The notes: generated by a model not told the origin, from the sequence alone. A DNA stretch of 64,000 nt from Cyathus striatus (GCA_025738555.1 JAOVFP010000007.1:3782001-3846000), one strand, 5' to 3'. Shown: positions 11,914 through 23,636, counted from the stretch's first letter. Numbers and translations are program-made.

Positions 11914-13561
11914 TCAAGCGTCTATCACACGCGCTTCATGTCTTAACAGCACCCTATCTTCATCTGACATGGTCACATCCTCCAACGTGTTTTCATGGAC
12001 TTCATACTCATGTATCTCAATCCTCTTCTTCTTCCCGTCAACAAAAATATCCTTCACCCATTTCCATTTCCCGCCTTTCCCATCAACACGCACAATGTCG
12101 AACCCTTCAAGTGCTTTGGGCTTCCAGTCCGGACGCTGCAGCGTCCGTATTCGAACAGAAGGATGAATCACCTCATTCGTATCTCCCCATATCTTCTCCT
12201 TCCCAAACTGGTTTTTAACACGATACGCACCGGGAGTTCGGTGCTTGCATCCCAAAAATCGGAAGACTCCAACCATGGAATCATAAATATCGCCTACTGT
12301 CCAGTGTTTTTCATTCTCGGTGGTTTCTTGTCGGATATATGCATTGCGTTCCATTTCTTGGCAAAGGTACTTTGTGTCAAAGTCAAGCATTTCGTCGCAT
12401 TGGTCTATCATCCATTTGAAGCCGATGTCGGCGAAGTGGTTGTTCCCTCCGACGTCTGAGTGGACGCCGATCATCCATATCTGGCGGAGCTTGACACGAC
12501 TCGGATTCGGTGCACATATGAGCAATGGAGGTGGCTTTTGAGCTGATGATTTTGATTTTGAACTTGGGACTGGAACTACTGCTGGCATAACGTCTTCCGA
12601 AGCTTCGCGAGGGAGGTACCAAAGTGTAGGCGTGAATGTCCATCGACATTCGTCAAGTGCGAGGCAGTGAAATGCATTTTCAATACCTGTCGTCCATCCG
12701 AGTCAGCATCCTCCTGTTCAATATACAAGCACACTTACTTGTGGAAAGTTGAGTGCTATGAAACTCATATTTCCGATTAAACCCAAGCCAGCGAACCAAC
12801 GAAGTCTCCGGCAACCCCAAGCTTCCAACCGTATCCCAACACCCCACCACTTTAATCTTAACATTCGGTTGCCGATCCAACTCATCCACTACAACGCGCA
12901 CATAATTCTCCCACCGCTCCTCGCTCTCTATCGTGTTCCGTTTCTTCTGGTACTCGTAGTATATTTCGTAGAATTTATGAAGGCTTGTTTTGCCTAGTAG
13001 ACCAATGTTGCTGATTAGCCCAGACACGGCGCGCGCTGTGTAAGCTCCTCTCGAATACCCAAACAGGAATATTTCGTCCCCTTCTTCGTAGTTGTTCGCT
13101 AGGAACTGGTATGCTTCACAAATGTTTTCATCGAGGCCAAAGCCAAGTCCTCCTGTAACAAATTCGATAATTGATCTATTTCGGCACGATTTACACTCAC
13201 CAGCTAAATACCGCTGTACAATACCCATAGGCGTCGCCCCAATCCCCGCCTGATAAAGCACAACCTGCTGAATCTCCGTCCCATCTTTATTCACCTTACT
13301 TGTATTTATCGCACGGCAAAGCCGTGTAACATTCGTAGGCGTAGTATCAGGCAGGTACGAAGACCTCCACGTCCCATCGCAACACACAATAAGCCTCTTG
13401 TAATGCCGTGCAACATCGTGAGTGGGGGTAGGAGGATTATAAAGGTCAGCCCATCCAGTCTGCTGGTGCAAAAAACGAGGCAGCTGTCGAGATAAGCTGA
13501 GAACTTCACGACGTCCAGAGAGCAGGTGACGGGAGCGTGTGGTTAGCCATCGCGAGAACAT
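11914..13561 (-). CDS. DUF2235 (Tle1-like) alpha/beta hydrolase
   Basis: Three exons, 13561-13201, 13152-12739 and 12686-11914, join in phase (introns 48 and 52 bp) to give 515 residues. An in-frame ATG at 13648 would add 29 residues. Hallmarks of the DUF2235/T6SS Tle1-like catalytic domain are all present: RLIVCCDGTW at the N-terminal strand, the nucleophile elbow GYSRGAYTAR (G-x-S-x-G), VVGCWDTVGSLG carrying the catalytic Asp, ALDE-R--F-PTLW, and IGVHSDVGG with the presumed catalytic His. Bacterial members are phospholipases or uncharacterised; fungal members are abundant and their substrate is unknown. The N-terminus is basic and hydroxylated, possibly a mitochondrial presequence, but this is weak. 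The membrane protein gene follows on the same strand. Confidence 0.94.
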
Positions 13562-13649
13562 ATTTAAGGGTATATAAGAAGATGTGAATAGCTGGGATGT
13601 TCTTATGAGAAGCGTTTTGTTATTATTAAACTTCCTAATCCTACACATT

Positions 13650-15740
13650 CATATCGTAAGCCAGTTACAAAGGCGTTCGGTAAATATTCAGATCAGTCCC
13701 GAGGGTTACAGTAGCAGCTGAATATGTGCACGAGCTGTCAAATATAGACGCTTTAACGCCTGCATGTCGCGATTACGTCGCAATATCATGGGGGAGCCGA
13801 TGCTTTCTGATACAATGTCCATGCGGCTGTGATCATAGAGAACAAGGACTGGGGATTAATTGAATGCTTCAGCGCTTGGCTTTTATAGCTCTTTGTCCAA
13901 GTAGAGTAAGAATTTAGCGATTATATCTCTTTGGTGCATAAAGAATCAGAAGGTGGTTGTTCTACAATGTTCCGTGCCTTCCTGTGATGGTTTCGTTGGA
14001 GCATCAGTTTGATTACTGGGTCTCCGTGTTCTAGTAGGAAAGCCTCCTCAATCTAAGCAATAGGATCAGAGGTGGCACACTGTATCAGTGATCGCTGACG
14101 CTACCTGGCTTAACACTGTCGATTCGATTCGTGATTGAAATGTGATAAACGTTCCAAGAGCTAGCATAAAATTGAGACAGGGGCTACATAAACCGGAGAA
14201 TCGAAAGTGGCTTACCAACACTCGCGAAAACCGCACCAAAAGCCGTGCATCTCAGTATGCGGCTTTGAGAAAGTCGCGAATGAGCAAGAAGTGGACGTTG
14301 GGGCGGCTTACGAAGCTGCATAATGGGCATGCTGGTGTTGGCAGAAGGCAAGAGACGATTCATCGTAAGTTGTATAAATATGCAACGGATAAACGGCGAT
14401 GAAACGAGAGTAGTACGCGCCACCACCGATCCTGGGAACAGAACCTTGTCCTTATGCACGAGCGCTAAATTAAGAACTCGGAGCCAGGGGAAGGGGTTCG
14501 AGCTTCCTCTAGAACTTGAAGATCAAACTATGGTCTGCGCTTCTAAATTTAAGTTATTTAATGAACTTGGAAGATCGGGGTGACTCATATGAAGTTGTCG
14601 TATGGGTATCGATTGTTTCCTTCTTCCTTGCGCTTTTGTCGCACGGAAGTAAATTAGACGCTTTGATCAGGCGCCTACTTTTGAATTGTGTTTATGGCGA
14701 GGATGAAAACTGGGTTGTCACGGAAGTGAGGAGTCCTGAGGACGGTGAATGCCTGAGTATATTATGATCATAAAAGGTGATGAATATTCGTGTGTCGGTT
14801 GCTCCTTGCTGTGGATTACGGTCCGCACGGCGAAAGGGGTCTGGTAAATATATTTATTATTCTGTGTCTGATCATACAAGCTTGTTGATTTGTCGTGATA
14901 ACCACTGGATACCTTCCCGTAGGATCTGTTGGAGGTTTTTCCGAATAGATTGCTATAGGTGATTGTGTGCCGAGATTCCGAAGCCCGCTTAACCTCGCTT
15001 ACCAAAAATTTCAAATAAGTTGGACTTACAGACGGTCAATAGATTTTGAAGTCTGTAGAGGCCTCAGGACCCCTCTCCAAACTTCAAAAACTCGAATAAA
15101 CCTCGCTTAAGCATCCTTGGCAGCCTATATCTTAGATACCATCAGAATATCCCTCCGCAAAAGGATGTAAGGTTTCTTACGACGCGCTGCCGCATACTTA
15201 CATCAGCTATCTGTGAGTCGCAAAATCTTTTGGCAACATGGCTTACGGGTATCAGAATTTCTCCCCAATAGAATTTCGAACTCCGTTCTATCCATCTAGA
15301 TAACCAGGTGGCGAGGATGATCAGGGGTAATTTGCTTCTGTATTGAACTTTTGTCAGAATTCAACATGAACAAATATCCCAGAAACCGACCATTTCCTCT
15401 ATCGATGTCGGATGACGTTCGACGTTTGTACAGCATTCAACTTTCCACTTCTCGACACTGTCATCCTGGCATACTCTTGCCTAAAATTTTTTTTTTTTGG
15501 ATATTTTGAACTTACTCTTCAACTCCTTTACGCGTAAATGTCGAAAAGAACAATGAATTTCCAGTAAGTTCCAAATGCACCTCCTCAAAAATTCACTCCT
15601 AAATGTCATTTTACAGTACATCTATTACAGCTATGAATCACTGAAATCCTCTTCGTCACATTCCTGCAGCGACTAAATGTTCACTCTGGGTCTGGACTCG
15701 ATCCTCCACGGATGTTTATTTGTTGAAAAAGGATAGACCG
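13650..15740. other. intergenic region
   Basis: No supported gene. ORFs of up to about 100 codons exist on both strands (for example 14718-15014 minus) but show no recognisable motif and no splice partners. A 10-T run lies near 15489. Confidence 0.4.
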
Positions 15741-15744
15741 GAGG

Positions 15745-15827
15745 GCCGGTCTGCCTATCCTGGGAACGAGATCACGCTTTTTGTCATGTGAGGACGCGTG
15801 GCCTATCTCGTTGATAGGCAGACCGGT
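15745..15827. repeat. long imperfect hairpin
   Basis: CCGGTCTGCCTATC (15746-15759) pairs perfectly with GATAGGCAGACCGG (15813-15826). Further in, AACGAGAT pairs with ATCTCGTT and CACGC with GCGTG, so each arm is about 31-32 nt with one bulged region and an 18-nt loop. It could be a tiny inverted-repeat element or a transcribed hairpin. Confidence 0.65.
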
Positions 15828-16426
15828 AAAACTCGTTAAGGTTTTGGTGTAGCGTTCCTTACATTTTGCCTTCCGCAAATGTTCCTCCCTCCCTCGTGTA
15901 CAATATACCCTATTGTTTTTCAACATATATACATTTATTAGCTCTTGTATATATTTCAGAGAGATTGTTAGGTGTAACAGCAAAGAAAGAAGCAGTGTAT
16001 GAGTTCTGAACTGAGACCTGTACAATCAATGTACAATACTGCTATAGTGGGTTGTTACGTTATTGCCTCACATATTTCTCGGTAATTTCATGATATTTCA
16101 ACTTTTGACTTTGCATAGAACTATATTATGAGTACCTATATGGTTCTGATGTCCCAGCGAGGTACCACAGCGGGGGACCAAGGTGGGGCAGTCGTAAGAC
16201 CAGTCATGTGACGCCAGCGTGATCTCGTCTTAGACGGTTCGGCCTACCGGACTAGAAAAAGGAAGGCGGGATGGCGGAATCCCACAGGTTGGTCACGTTT
16301 TCAATCGCCTCGACCTGATCGCGTCATCTTGCACAAATGTGAGGATAAGAGCACTTCGTACTATTTTAACCCGTAATCGCACAAATCCTCTTTCAAACCA
16401 TATCATATACCTTAGCATCATCAACC
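15828..16426. other. upstream region of dioxygenase gene
   Basis: No coding feature is supported. A GTCATGTGA-(N)-AGCGTGATCTCGTC stretch near 16203 loosely resembles the loop and arm of the hairpin at 15745-15827. Confidence 0.35.
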
Positions 16427-17866
16427 ATGGCATCCGAATCAGCAGCCAACTTCTCCGAGGTTCCAGTCCTAGATTACAGCCTTCTTCGATCCCCCAAAAC
16501 ACGACCACATTCATCTCCCAGCTCCAACATGCGCTTATCAACGTTGGATTCCTGTACCTCTCCAACCACCCCGTGAACCATGAGGTCGTGGACAAGCTCG
16601 TCTCGTACATACCTCAACTGTTCGCGCTGCCCCAGGAAGAGAAAAATAAGATCCAGATGAAGAATTCCCCGCATTTCTTGGGGTACTCTAGGCTCGGTTC
16701 GGAGCTTACGAAGGGGCAAGTTGATCAAAGGGAGCAGTTTGATTTTGCGACCAAGCATGCGTGTCAGTGGAGAGAGGGCGATCCTGATTACCTTCGACTC
16801 TGGGGTCCTCCGCAGGTTCGTTTATCCTGTGTTCATACATCTTGTCGTAAACTGACCATCGCTCCTCCAGTGGCCGGAAGACAGCCTCATCCCAGGCTTC
16901 CGAGCAGTATACGAAGAATACCTCTCTCAAGTCGAAGCACTCTCCCTCAAATTCAGCTCCCTCATCTCCGAAGCATTCGGTCTTGGTCCCGAAGGCCTCT
17001 CACAATTCTATGACGCCCCCGAACTAATGCAACACCGGAGCAAGATCGTAAAGTACCCAGTGGTAGAGAACGGCAGCGACCAGGGCGTAGGTCCGCATTA
17101 CGATGCTGGATTTTTGACTTTCGTACGTTGACCGTACGGCTTTTATCAGCGCTTTTAGTCATTCTGATATACATTCTCCATCGTAGCTGTTACAAGCATC
17201 GGAACACCGCGGACTGCAAGTCCAGAATCTCACAGGGGAGTGGATTGACGCACCTCCCATTCCAGGAACATTCGTTATCAACATTGGAAAAGGTGCGTTT
17301 CAATGAACTCACGTCCCTGCCGCTCTTTACTCACCATCATTCCAGCTCTGGAATTCGTAACTCGCGGTCTGGCACGGGCAACTTCGCACCGTGTTCTCTC
17401 CCCAAGGGAAGCACACCGCGGTACTCTGTTCCATTCTTCCAAAATATAGGCTTGGGTGTTACCTTGCCTGATAAAGTCTTGGAATGTACGTACCTATACA
17501 TTTCTTATTATCCACGCGTGCGGTCTGCTGATTTCTTTTCCATTCAGTTCCCCCGGAAATTCTACATCTGCGTGATGAGAGAGGAAACGTTGCTGCTACC
17601 GATTGTATGTTGTTACTTTTCTGATGTCATGTGAGGATGTACTTCTGAAAACGTGTTTTGCTAGCGGTGAACTTTACCGAGTTTGACCGGGAGCCTTCGG
17701 GGAAAGTGAACCTCATCGGACGGGTCAAGTACGTATCCTTCATTGCTCCCGTTCCTCATTGCTAACAAGCTGTAGGAGCCACCCAGACGTCGCAGAACGA
17801 CACTACCCCGAGCTCTTCAAGCAGATTTTCCCTAATGGCTTCGCAGGGAAAGGAAGTGCGTATTAG
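16427..17866 (+). CDS. 2OG-Fe(II) dioxygenase, isopenicillin-N-synthase-like
   Basis: Seven exons: 16427-16815, 16871-17122, 17187-17292, 17346-17485, 17548-17604, 17665-17728, 17776-17866; about 366 residues. The N-terminal DIOX_N region (VPVLDY.. then ISQLQHALINVGFLYLSNHPV) precedes the catalytic jelly roll with iron ligands H-x-D in GPHYDAGFLTF, a distal His in ATSHRVLSP and the 2-oxoglutarate-binding RYSVPFF. The family hydroxylates, desaturates or cyclises small molecules; the substrate is unknown. Two one-base frame breaks occur, at a C5 run (16491-16495) and a C4 run (about 17400-17403). One more C in each run would keep the reading open, so these are more likely run-length errors than true damage. 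Confidence 0.9.
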
Positions 17867-18101
17867 GTTGATTATGTATAACGTGATATATGGGTGTACA
17901 GTATACCAATACAGAATGGAAGGGAAGGTATGCATGATGTTGTACTCTACGTGTGTATGTATTTTATATCTTTAATGTGCTATGCAAATATTTTGAAGGA
18001 TCATGTACAGCGCTATCAAGCACCAAAGTGACAGATACAAACATCGGACCGATACAGCATCCACTAGTTCAACGGTTGTCCACTTGGCAATGAACAATCA
18101 A
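17867..18101. other. convergent intergenic region
   Basis: 3' flanks of the dioxygenase (+) and the small secreted protein gene (-). No other feature was seen. Confidence 0.45.
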
Positions 18102-18352
18102 TTACACTTCCAACGTCTTCTTCAACAGCCGTTTCGGGTTCCCTCCCACCTTGACAAACGCAGCCTCTACCGAGTTGGGATTTAAGCAACATTGAAAGCA
18201 GTCATCGCTGACTTGGACCAGGTGCGAGATGCTATTACAAGGCATGGGCATCGCAGAACAGCCCTTGTAGCATAGTGCCCGTCTTGACTCCTCTCAATAG
18301 CGAGGGAGAATGCGGTAGGTATGAGAGCGAAGACGAGGAAAAGGGGGTTCAT
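18102..18352 (-). CDS. cysteine-rich small secreted protein
   Basis: The ATG at 18352 starts a clear signal peptide (MNPLFLVFALIPTAFSLA, a hydrophobic core ending at small residues). After about 25 residues the frame that begins at the ATG loses its cysteine pattern, while the neighbouring frame from about 18277 reads CYKGC, MPCNS, DDCFQCC and ends at TAA 18104-18102. A one-base run error at the C-triplet 18278-18280 would join them to about 83 residues with six cysteines. That size and pattern suit a small secreted (effector-like or structural) protein. I do not recognise the family. Without the frame change it would be an ORF ending at 18182. Confidence 0.55.
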
Positions 18353-19148
18353 TGTTATCGTGTGTTTTTTGTGTGGGGCTATGAAGGGAGTTAGAATCCT
18401 GCGTGGAGATAAGCGGCGGGACAACACACCTAGGTAATATCTCTCCCTCTCGTGACGGGGGGCAAAAAAGTCGATGGGATACTATAATCCAAAACGCAGG
18501 AGGGAGTCCTTATAAGCGCACCCCAAAACACCCAATTTGCAAATCCACCTTCTCGGAAAGGAAGCAATACTATCGCCCCTAGTCTAAGCTTCCAACAAAG
18601 TTTAAGTGGAGAACAACATCCAAACAGCACCCTCCCTCTTATACGCCACCCGAGTACGGCATTTAATTAATCTCTAGTGCTACCAGGGTAGATAGCGCAC
18701 GAGGCGGTGTATTTCTGTCACATTTCTGTTGATTTTATGTCAATTTTATGTACAAGGTGTCGTGGAAGGTATGATGTATGTTCCTTACAGGCACTGACGA
18801 GATACCGGAACTGATAGGAATTGGTTGAATTAGCAAGTAATTGACTGGAATTGACTGGAATTGGTGTCGAGTTGATGTCGAGCGTCATGGGCTGTATGTT
18901 CGTATCCTCGATACCGACGGGATGTTGGCGTTGGGCGCAAGACCCAAGACCCAAAACCCAAGAAAATAGATTGGTTGGTATGTAGTGGTAGTGTATGTAC
19001 AAAATGAATGACAGGTGTAGATGTATAACGAAAAGAGAGCATAAAGATATGTATAGAAGTGACAAGGCTGAGCGAGGGTGGAGGTATATGTAACGAAAAT
19101 AACAAAAAAGATACCTAAGGTTCCAAATCACCCGACGGGCGGCCCCAC
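18353..19148. other. intergenic region
   Basis: Lies between the secreted-protein gene and the 3' end of the coiled-coil protein gene. A short local repeat (TTGACTGGAA twice, 18841-18860) is the only structure seen. Confidence 0.4.
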
Positions 19149-21676
19149 CTACGCTGTGGCCGACACAGTAGGAGCAGGCCCGGGTGCCGCGGAGGGAGCA
19201 GCCAGAGGACTCGCCTGCGGAGGTGTCTGTCGCTGTTCCGGAAGATGTACCTAAATACATAAGTAGAAATCAATACCGATCCTCAGCCTCCGACAGTCAA
19301 AACGCCAACATACCTGGAAAACAGGAATCTTAGACGCCTGTCTCTTAATCTCAGCATCAATCGACTTCTGAAGAGCCTCTTTCCGATTGGTATCCTAAAC
19401 ACACTGTTCAGCTCTCGTGTTAACAGAAAAGTGAAGAGGACGAACAATAGCAACAAGCACAATATCCTTAAACACCCTCGCTTCCTTCGCGAAAGTCTTA
19501 TCATCTATCGATTTCGGAATTTTCTTCTCCAATCTATATTCCACATCAACATCAAAATCTGAGAAATCAGCGAAAAGCGAAAAAAAGGCGTACCCAGCAG
19601 CCTGCTTATCCAACTTCTCGACATCCTCCTTCGACAGCCCTTTCTTAAACTGATTAAGCACCACCAAAGCATCGCAATAAAGGAGCGCAGCGGCATCTTC
19701 CCTGTCTTTGGCGGTCACCAAGGGTGCGCGGACGGGGACGCCGGGGGTACGCTTCTTGGATGTCTATATGCCTATTTAGCTATAAAACGCGGAAGGGGTT
19801 GAATGAGGACGTACCGAAGTGGCAGCGGGAGCAGGGGCAGCTGCACCCTCCTTTCCTTTTCCTTTATCGTCTTTCGGTACTTCTTCGATACCATCCGGAC
19901 TAGATGACGCAGTACCGTCCTCAGCAGCTAGTTCACTAGCAGGCTCGACGTGCCCGTTCCCATTCCCGTTGGCTTTTGGCGGAGCAGTACCAGTGATCTT
20001 TGCGCGGACTGCAACACTCTATCCATATCGTCAACCACATACTCAAAGACTCAAAGGAAAGAGCACGTACAACAGCCAACACAGCATCAATCAACAACTG
20101 CTTCACCTCGGTCGCGTCTTTCTTCTCTTTCGCCCTACACCACTATCAGCCCACATACCCTCAAACACAAACCAAAAACTCACGCATTAATTCTAACTCT
20201 AAACTTCTCGAGCTCCTCCTTCCCGAGCTCCGTCTCAGCCCTAAGCAGAACATAAAACGCATAATCCAACTCAGGGACACCAGTGCTCGGTTCAATATCA
20301 GGTATAACAGGTTTCTTAATCTTGCCCTGTTTCTCTAGTAACTCTTGGTTCTTCTCTGCCTGTATAATTCACATAAGACATATAGTAGAAGGAAAGAAGA
20401 TGAAGAAAGGGACATACGACAGCTTTCTGAACAGCAGCAACGAAACACACACAGTCCCCTACAAGTCGCTTTCCACCCTCCGTAGCCTCCTCCTTCTTCT
20501 CAGTTATATTCTGTGCTCGTGTAGCCAATCTGCCATACGAAGTACAAGTTATCAGCACCGCAAGTTGGAAAGGGAAAGGGGAAGAATGAACACACCCAGC
20601 ATATCGCTCGAGCAGCTCCGCAGCGAGCTGTTGCCCTAGCAGCTGGGTAAATCTCTCGAGGAGAGCTCGTCCCTTGTTAGCTATTTCCGCAGCTTTGTTA
20701 ACTAGAGAGTCACTTGTCTGTAACGTATACAGTATTAGCATGTGTTAGAAGTCAAATGATAGGAATGGGAATCACCTCCTGCCACTCATCTGGAGTCTTA
20801 GGATCGTAAGGGATGTACTTCGAATCTCCAGCGAGCTTGGGGTCTTTGTCCATGGGTACCTTTGCTACGCGTTCTTTCGCTTGTGCCTACGTCCCATAAG
20901 AAATGAGCAGAAAGACAAAATGGACAAACACGTACAACAGCTGTATCCACGTCTTTTTGATATTTGTACGCTTCTTTGACAAGGGTATCGGCGTTGAGGA
21001 CAGTAGGGCGACCAGTGATCACTTCATTGCACCTCGTCATCAACCTACAGACATACCATCAGCTCCAGCCTGCTTTCGCGCAGAGTAGAGAGAAAGAACA
21101 TACATATTATACTCAATCAAAAGCGTCGAAAAGTCCATAACGTAGAATATATCTTTGTTCGCATGAACCTTGGCAAGACCTTTCTTAGCTTCTTCGAGGG
21201 CTTTTCAGCTGTAAAAACGCGTGGAGGCACTTTGCGCTTCGCGAGGCCGATGTCGAGGATGATCTTTCCATCACTTTCCGATAGAGAATTCACTTAAGGT
21301 CTTTAGTACAGTCAGAATCCACGACGCGTAAGAGGAGAAAAGGAACGACCGACCTTGAACACGTTCAACCGGTACGTCTCAGCATCCGCAGCAAGCCTCA
21401 ACAGCTGGACTTTCAAGTCCCTCGGAGGCTTATCAGAGACTACAGTATCACAAGTCTCCTCTAGCCTGTATCGATTCCTACCTCAGTGTATGCACTTCAT
21501 GGGAAAGAAAGAGAGACATACGCCATATACTGTGCAATGAGCCCCATAGCTTTCTCGTATTTGATCATGCCAGAATACACATCGACGAGCTCCAGCCCCT
21601 CCCGCATAGGCTTCCTGGCCTCCCGAACGACGTCCTTGGCTTTGGAGGTGGAGGATTTGCGGTTGAAAAGTCCCAT
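19149..21676 (-). CDS. unrecognised soluble helical protein, 13 exons
   Basis: Exons: 21676-21522, 21465-21354, 21300-21104, 21044-20936, 20886-20776, 20717-20596, 20529-20418, 20359-20184, 20134-20071, 20018-19815, 19763-19461, 19394-19314, 19250-19149; 616 codons including the stop. All junctions are in phase. It starts MGLFNRKSSTSKAKDVVREA, continues with helix-rich charged sequence (IFYVMDFSTLLIEYNM, VKEAYKYQKDVDTAV, LLERFTQLLGQQLAAELLER), a low-complexity Pro/Ala/Gly-Lys linker around 19830-19960, and a Pro/Ala-rich tail. No membrane span or signal peptide. No family recognised. Exon 3 carries two compensating one-base frame changes (about 21270 and 21212). The ATG at 21676 is the first in frame. 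Confidence 0.7.
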
Positions 21677-22660
21677 TGTTCGCTTGTTTTGGTATTAGGT
21701 TGGTACTAGTATCAGTGAGTGTAGAATGAAAGTGATTCGACCAGCGGGTTGCGCAGCGAGTGTAGGTAGGTAGTGGTTTGTTGAAGAGTTTGTTGAGTAG
21801 CAAAGCGGGTTCTTAAGTACAACAATTAGGTTACGCCACGACAGGAGGGGCCCACAATGATCATTGGGAGAACAAAAGGATACAACAGGAATGGAAGTGC
21901 CGACTGATAGATGATACGCGGAAATAAGCATCAATTCTACAACCTTCATCCACCCATTTGTTTTTGTTCAAGTAATGGATATAATAACCTCGTCACTATC
22001 CTTGTATTTCATTTTTAGTTCATGCTGTGCAGCCAAGTCACCGTCGAAGCTGCACATACCGTCGTTAGGGTTCGTTGAGCTGGCAAATGTTGGTTGAAAA
22101 TCGTGGGATTATACAGCTTCCCAATGGGGAACTTGATCCCGACTGCTATTTATCCTTGTGGGTCCCGACTCCCAGAGGCATGCGCTTTGGCCGATACACA
22201 AGAATTTATTCATTATCCATAAAAAGTAGCTTTGACTCGGTGCTGTGCATACTAACCAACGGCGATATTTGATATTTTTGCTTCCAGCTATATCGTAGAG
22301 CGGACGGCGTCAAAATATGTTGCAAACAGTGAATCATATGGCCTGAGCTAGAATGTAAACGACTAAGCCAAGGCCCACAAGCACCTACGACAGAAAAATA
22401 CCTACTACTCTCAGAAACAAGATGCCTGATGACTGTGTAGTAGTACTATATACTATATACCAACATAACATCATATATGCTTCATACACGTTCCATAACG
22501 GACTGCAGAGTCGTGCAGACTACTAAATATTATAGCGGAAATTACTGCAATTTGTAAAAGAAAAAATCATAAGAAACGGATATTGATAAAGCAACCATTC
22601 ATTAAGAAGATAAGAAGATGAACTTTATATACAAGTTAAAAAAACTTACGAATCTCTGCC
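21677..22660. other. intergenic region
   Basis: Upstream of the helical protein gene. No supported gene; the region becomes AT-rich towards the tRNA array. Confidence 0.4.
22638..22644 (-). terminator. Pol III T-run terminator
   Basis: Seven As on the + strand give seven Ts on the minus strand about 20 nt after the 3' end of the tRNA-Gly gene, the normal RNA polymerase III stop signal. Confidence 0.65.
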
Positions 22661-22664
22661 ACAT

Positions 22665-22759
22665 GCATTAAGAGGGAATCGAACCCCCGGCGGGTCGAAT
22701 CAGCTTCAAATGACCCAATTTCATGGCAACGACCCAGGTTACCACTACCCCATTAATGC
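22665..22759 (-). tRNA. tRNA-Gly(GCC) with intron
   Basis: The minus strand folds as a tRNA: acceptor GCATTAA/TTAATGC (7 perfect pairs), D arm GGGT-AGTGGTA-ACCT, anticodon stem GGTCG/CGACC, anticodon loop beginning TTGCCA (anticodon GCC, glycine), T arm GGGGG-TTCGATT-CCCTC and discriminator A. The two anticodon stem halves are separated by about 25 extra bases after position 37, the canonical intron site. The B box GGTTCGATTCC is consensus; the A box has a G where a pyrimidine is usual. A T7 terminator follows. This is the only copy of the eight with all stems intact. Confidence 0.8.
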
Positions 22760-22842
22760 TTTTCAAGCATGTTTAATCTTGTATGATATGTAAGTAAGTC
22801 ACTTATCATCCCAAAAATTTATAGTCATACCGATATAAACAT

Positions 22843-22933
22843 GTATTAAGAGGGAATCGAGCCTAAAGAGTCCTAGTCAACGTTGAAAGTTTCAGTGGCA
22901 ACAACCGGCAGGTTACCACTACCCCATTAATGC
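22843..22933 (-). pseudogene. degenerate tRNA-Gly-like copy 2
   Basis: Keeps the D arm GGGT-AGTGGTA-ACCT, a TTGCCA anticodon loop start and a B box (GGCTCGATTCC). The acceptor is GCATTAA/TTAATAC with one mismatch, and the anticodon and T stems have mismatches. Confidence 0.65.
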
Positions 22934-23025
22934 AACTTACCCATAACATTTAATCTCGCTGTATATTCAAAAGTACGATATCATCATTTTATTGAGATGA
23001 AAAGGATAATGATGAAATCACTATC

Positions 23026-23109
23026 GCATTACAGTAAATGGAAATCGAATCCCTGAAGGGTCGAGTTGTAATTTTTCGGTCGAGCAAATTACCACCATCC
23101 TAGTAATGC
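23026..23109 (-). pseudogene. degenerate tRNA-like copy 3
   Basis: Acceptor GCATTAC/GTAATGC is perfectly paired although both strands differ from copy 1, a compensatory change. The B box is preserved (GGATTCGATTTCC), but the GCC loop is replaced. It forms a subfamily with copy 6, sharing the anticodon region and about 90 bp of flank. Confidence 0.6.
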
Positions 23110-23295
23110 TTTTGGACGCGTTCATGATGAACTCAAATATGAAGTGAAACAGCATCAAGAATTCAATGTTTGAATCCGTTTGGAGTATGAAAGCCTGAAG
23201 TACATAGAGAGTCGAGAGAGATACACTTCTACGTATCTCAAACCTCAGAAGAAAATATAAAAATGTACGCCATAACTTAAATGCTATAAATAAAT

Positions 23296-23387
23296 GTATT
23301 AACGATGGATTCAATCTCCAGCAGGTCGAAAAGGCCCTCTCAAATGGATGATGGCAACGACATAGGATACCACTACCCCATTAATAC
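23296..23387 (-). pseudogene. degenerate tRNA-Gly-like copy 4
   Basis: Acceptor GTATTAA/TTAATAC is fully paired by a compensated change. D arm and TTGCCAT loop are retained; the T arm is eroded (GATTGAATCC). Confidence 0.6.
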
Positions 23388-23471
23388 TTAAAAGCCTTTT
23401 GATCTTGTACAATCCGTGTGTAAATAACTTTTATTGTTTCTTTAAAAAGGGATAGCAGTTGACATACTAGT

Positions 23472-23537
23472 GCATTAAGAGAAAGTAGAACCCCCAGCAA
23501 GTCAAATAAGCATATGGAAACGACCCAAAAATAATGT
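23472..23537 (-). pseudogene. truncated tRNA-Gly-like copy 5
   Basis: Only the 3' half resembles copy 1 (acceptor 3' strand, T-arm region, part of the anticodon arm). The D arm and 5' acceptor strand are missing. Confidence 0.45.
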
Positions 23538-23636
23538 TATTTCCACCTAGTATTCAATCGCATTCAATATTCGAATACATTGTATCATCATATCTTATTT
23601 GAGCAAAATCAGTCAAAGAATAAGTAGCTTGTCGAT

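Noticed and set aside
11969..12541. + strand ORFs of up to 154 codons
   Set aside because: Antisense to the DUF2235 third exon, with no recognisable domain.
14718..15014. 98-codon minus strand ORF
   Set aside because: No motif, no splice context and an odd composition; probably chance.
19559..19593. Extra intron in the helical protein gene
   Set aside because: A GT-AG pair exists, but removing its 35 bases would shift the frame into a stop; the unspliced frame is open.
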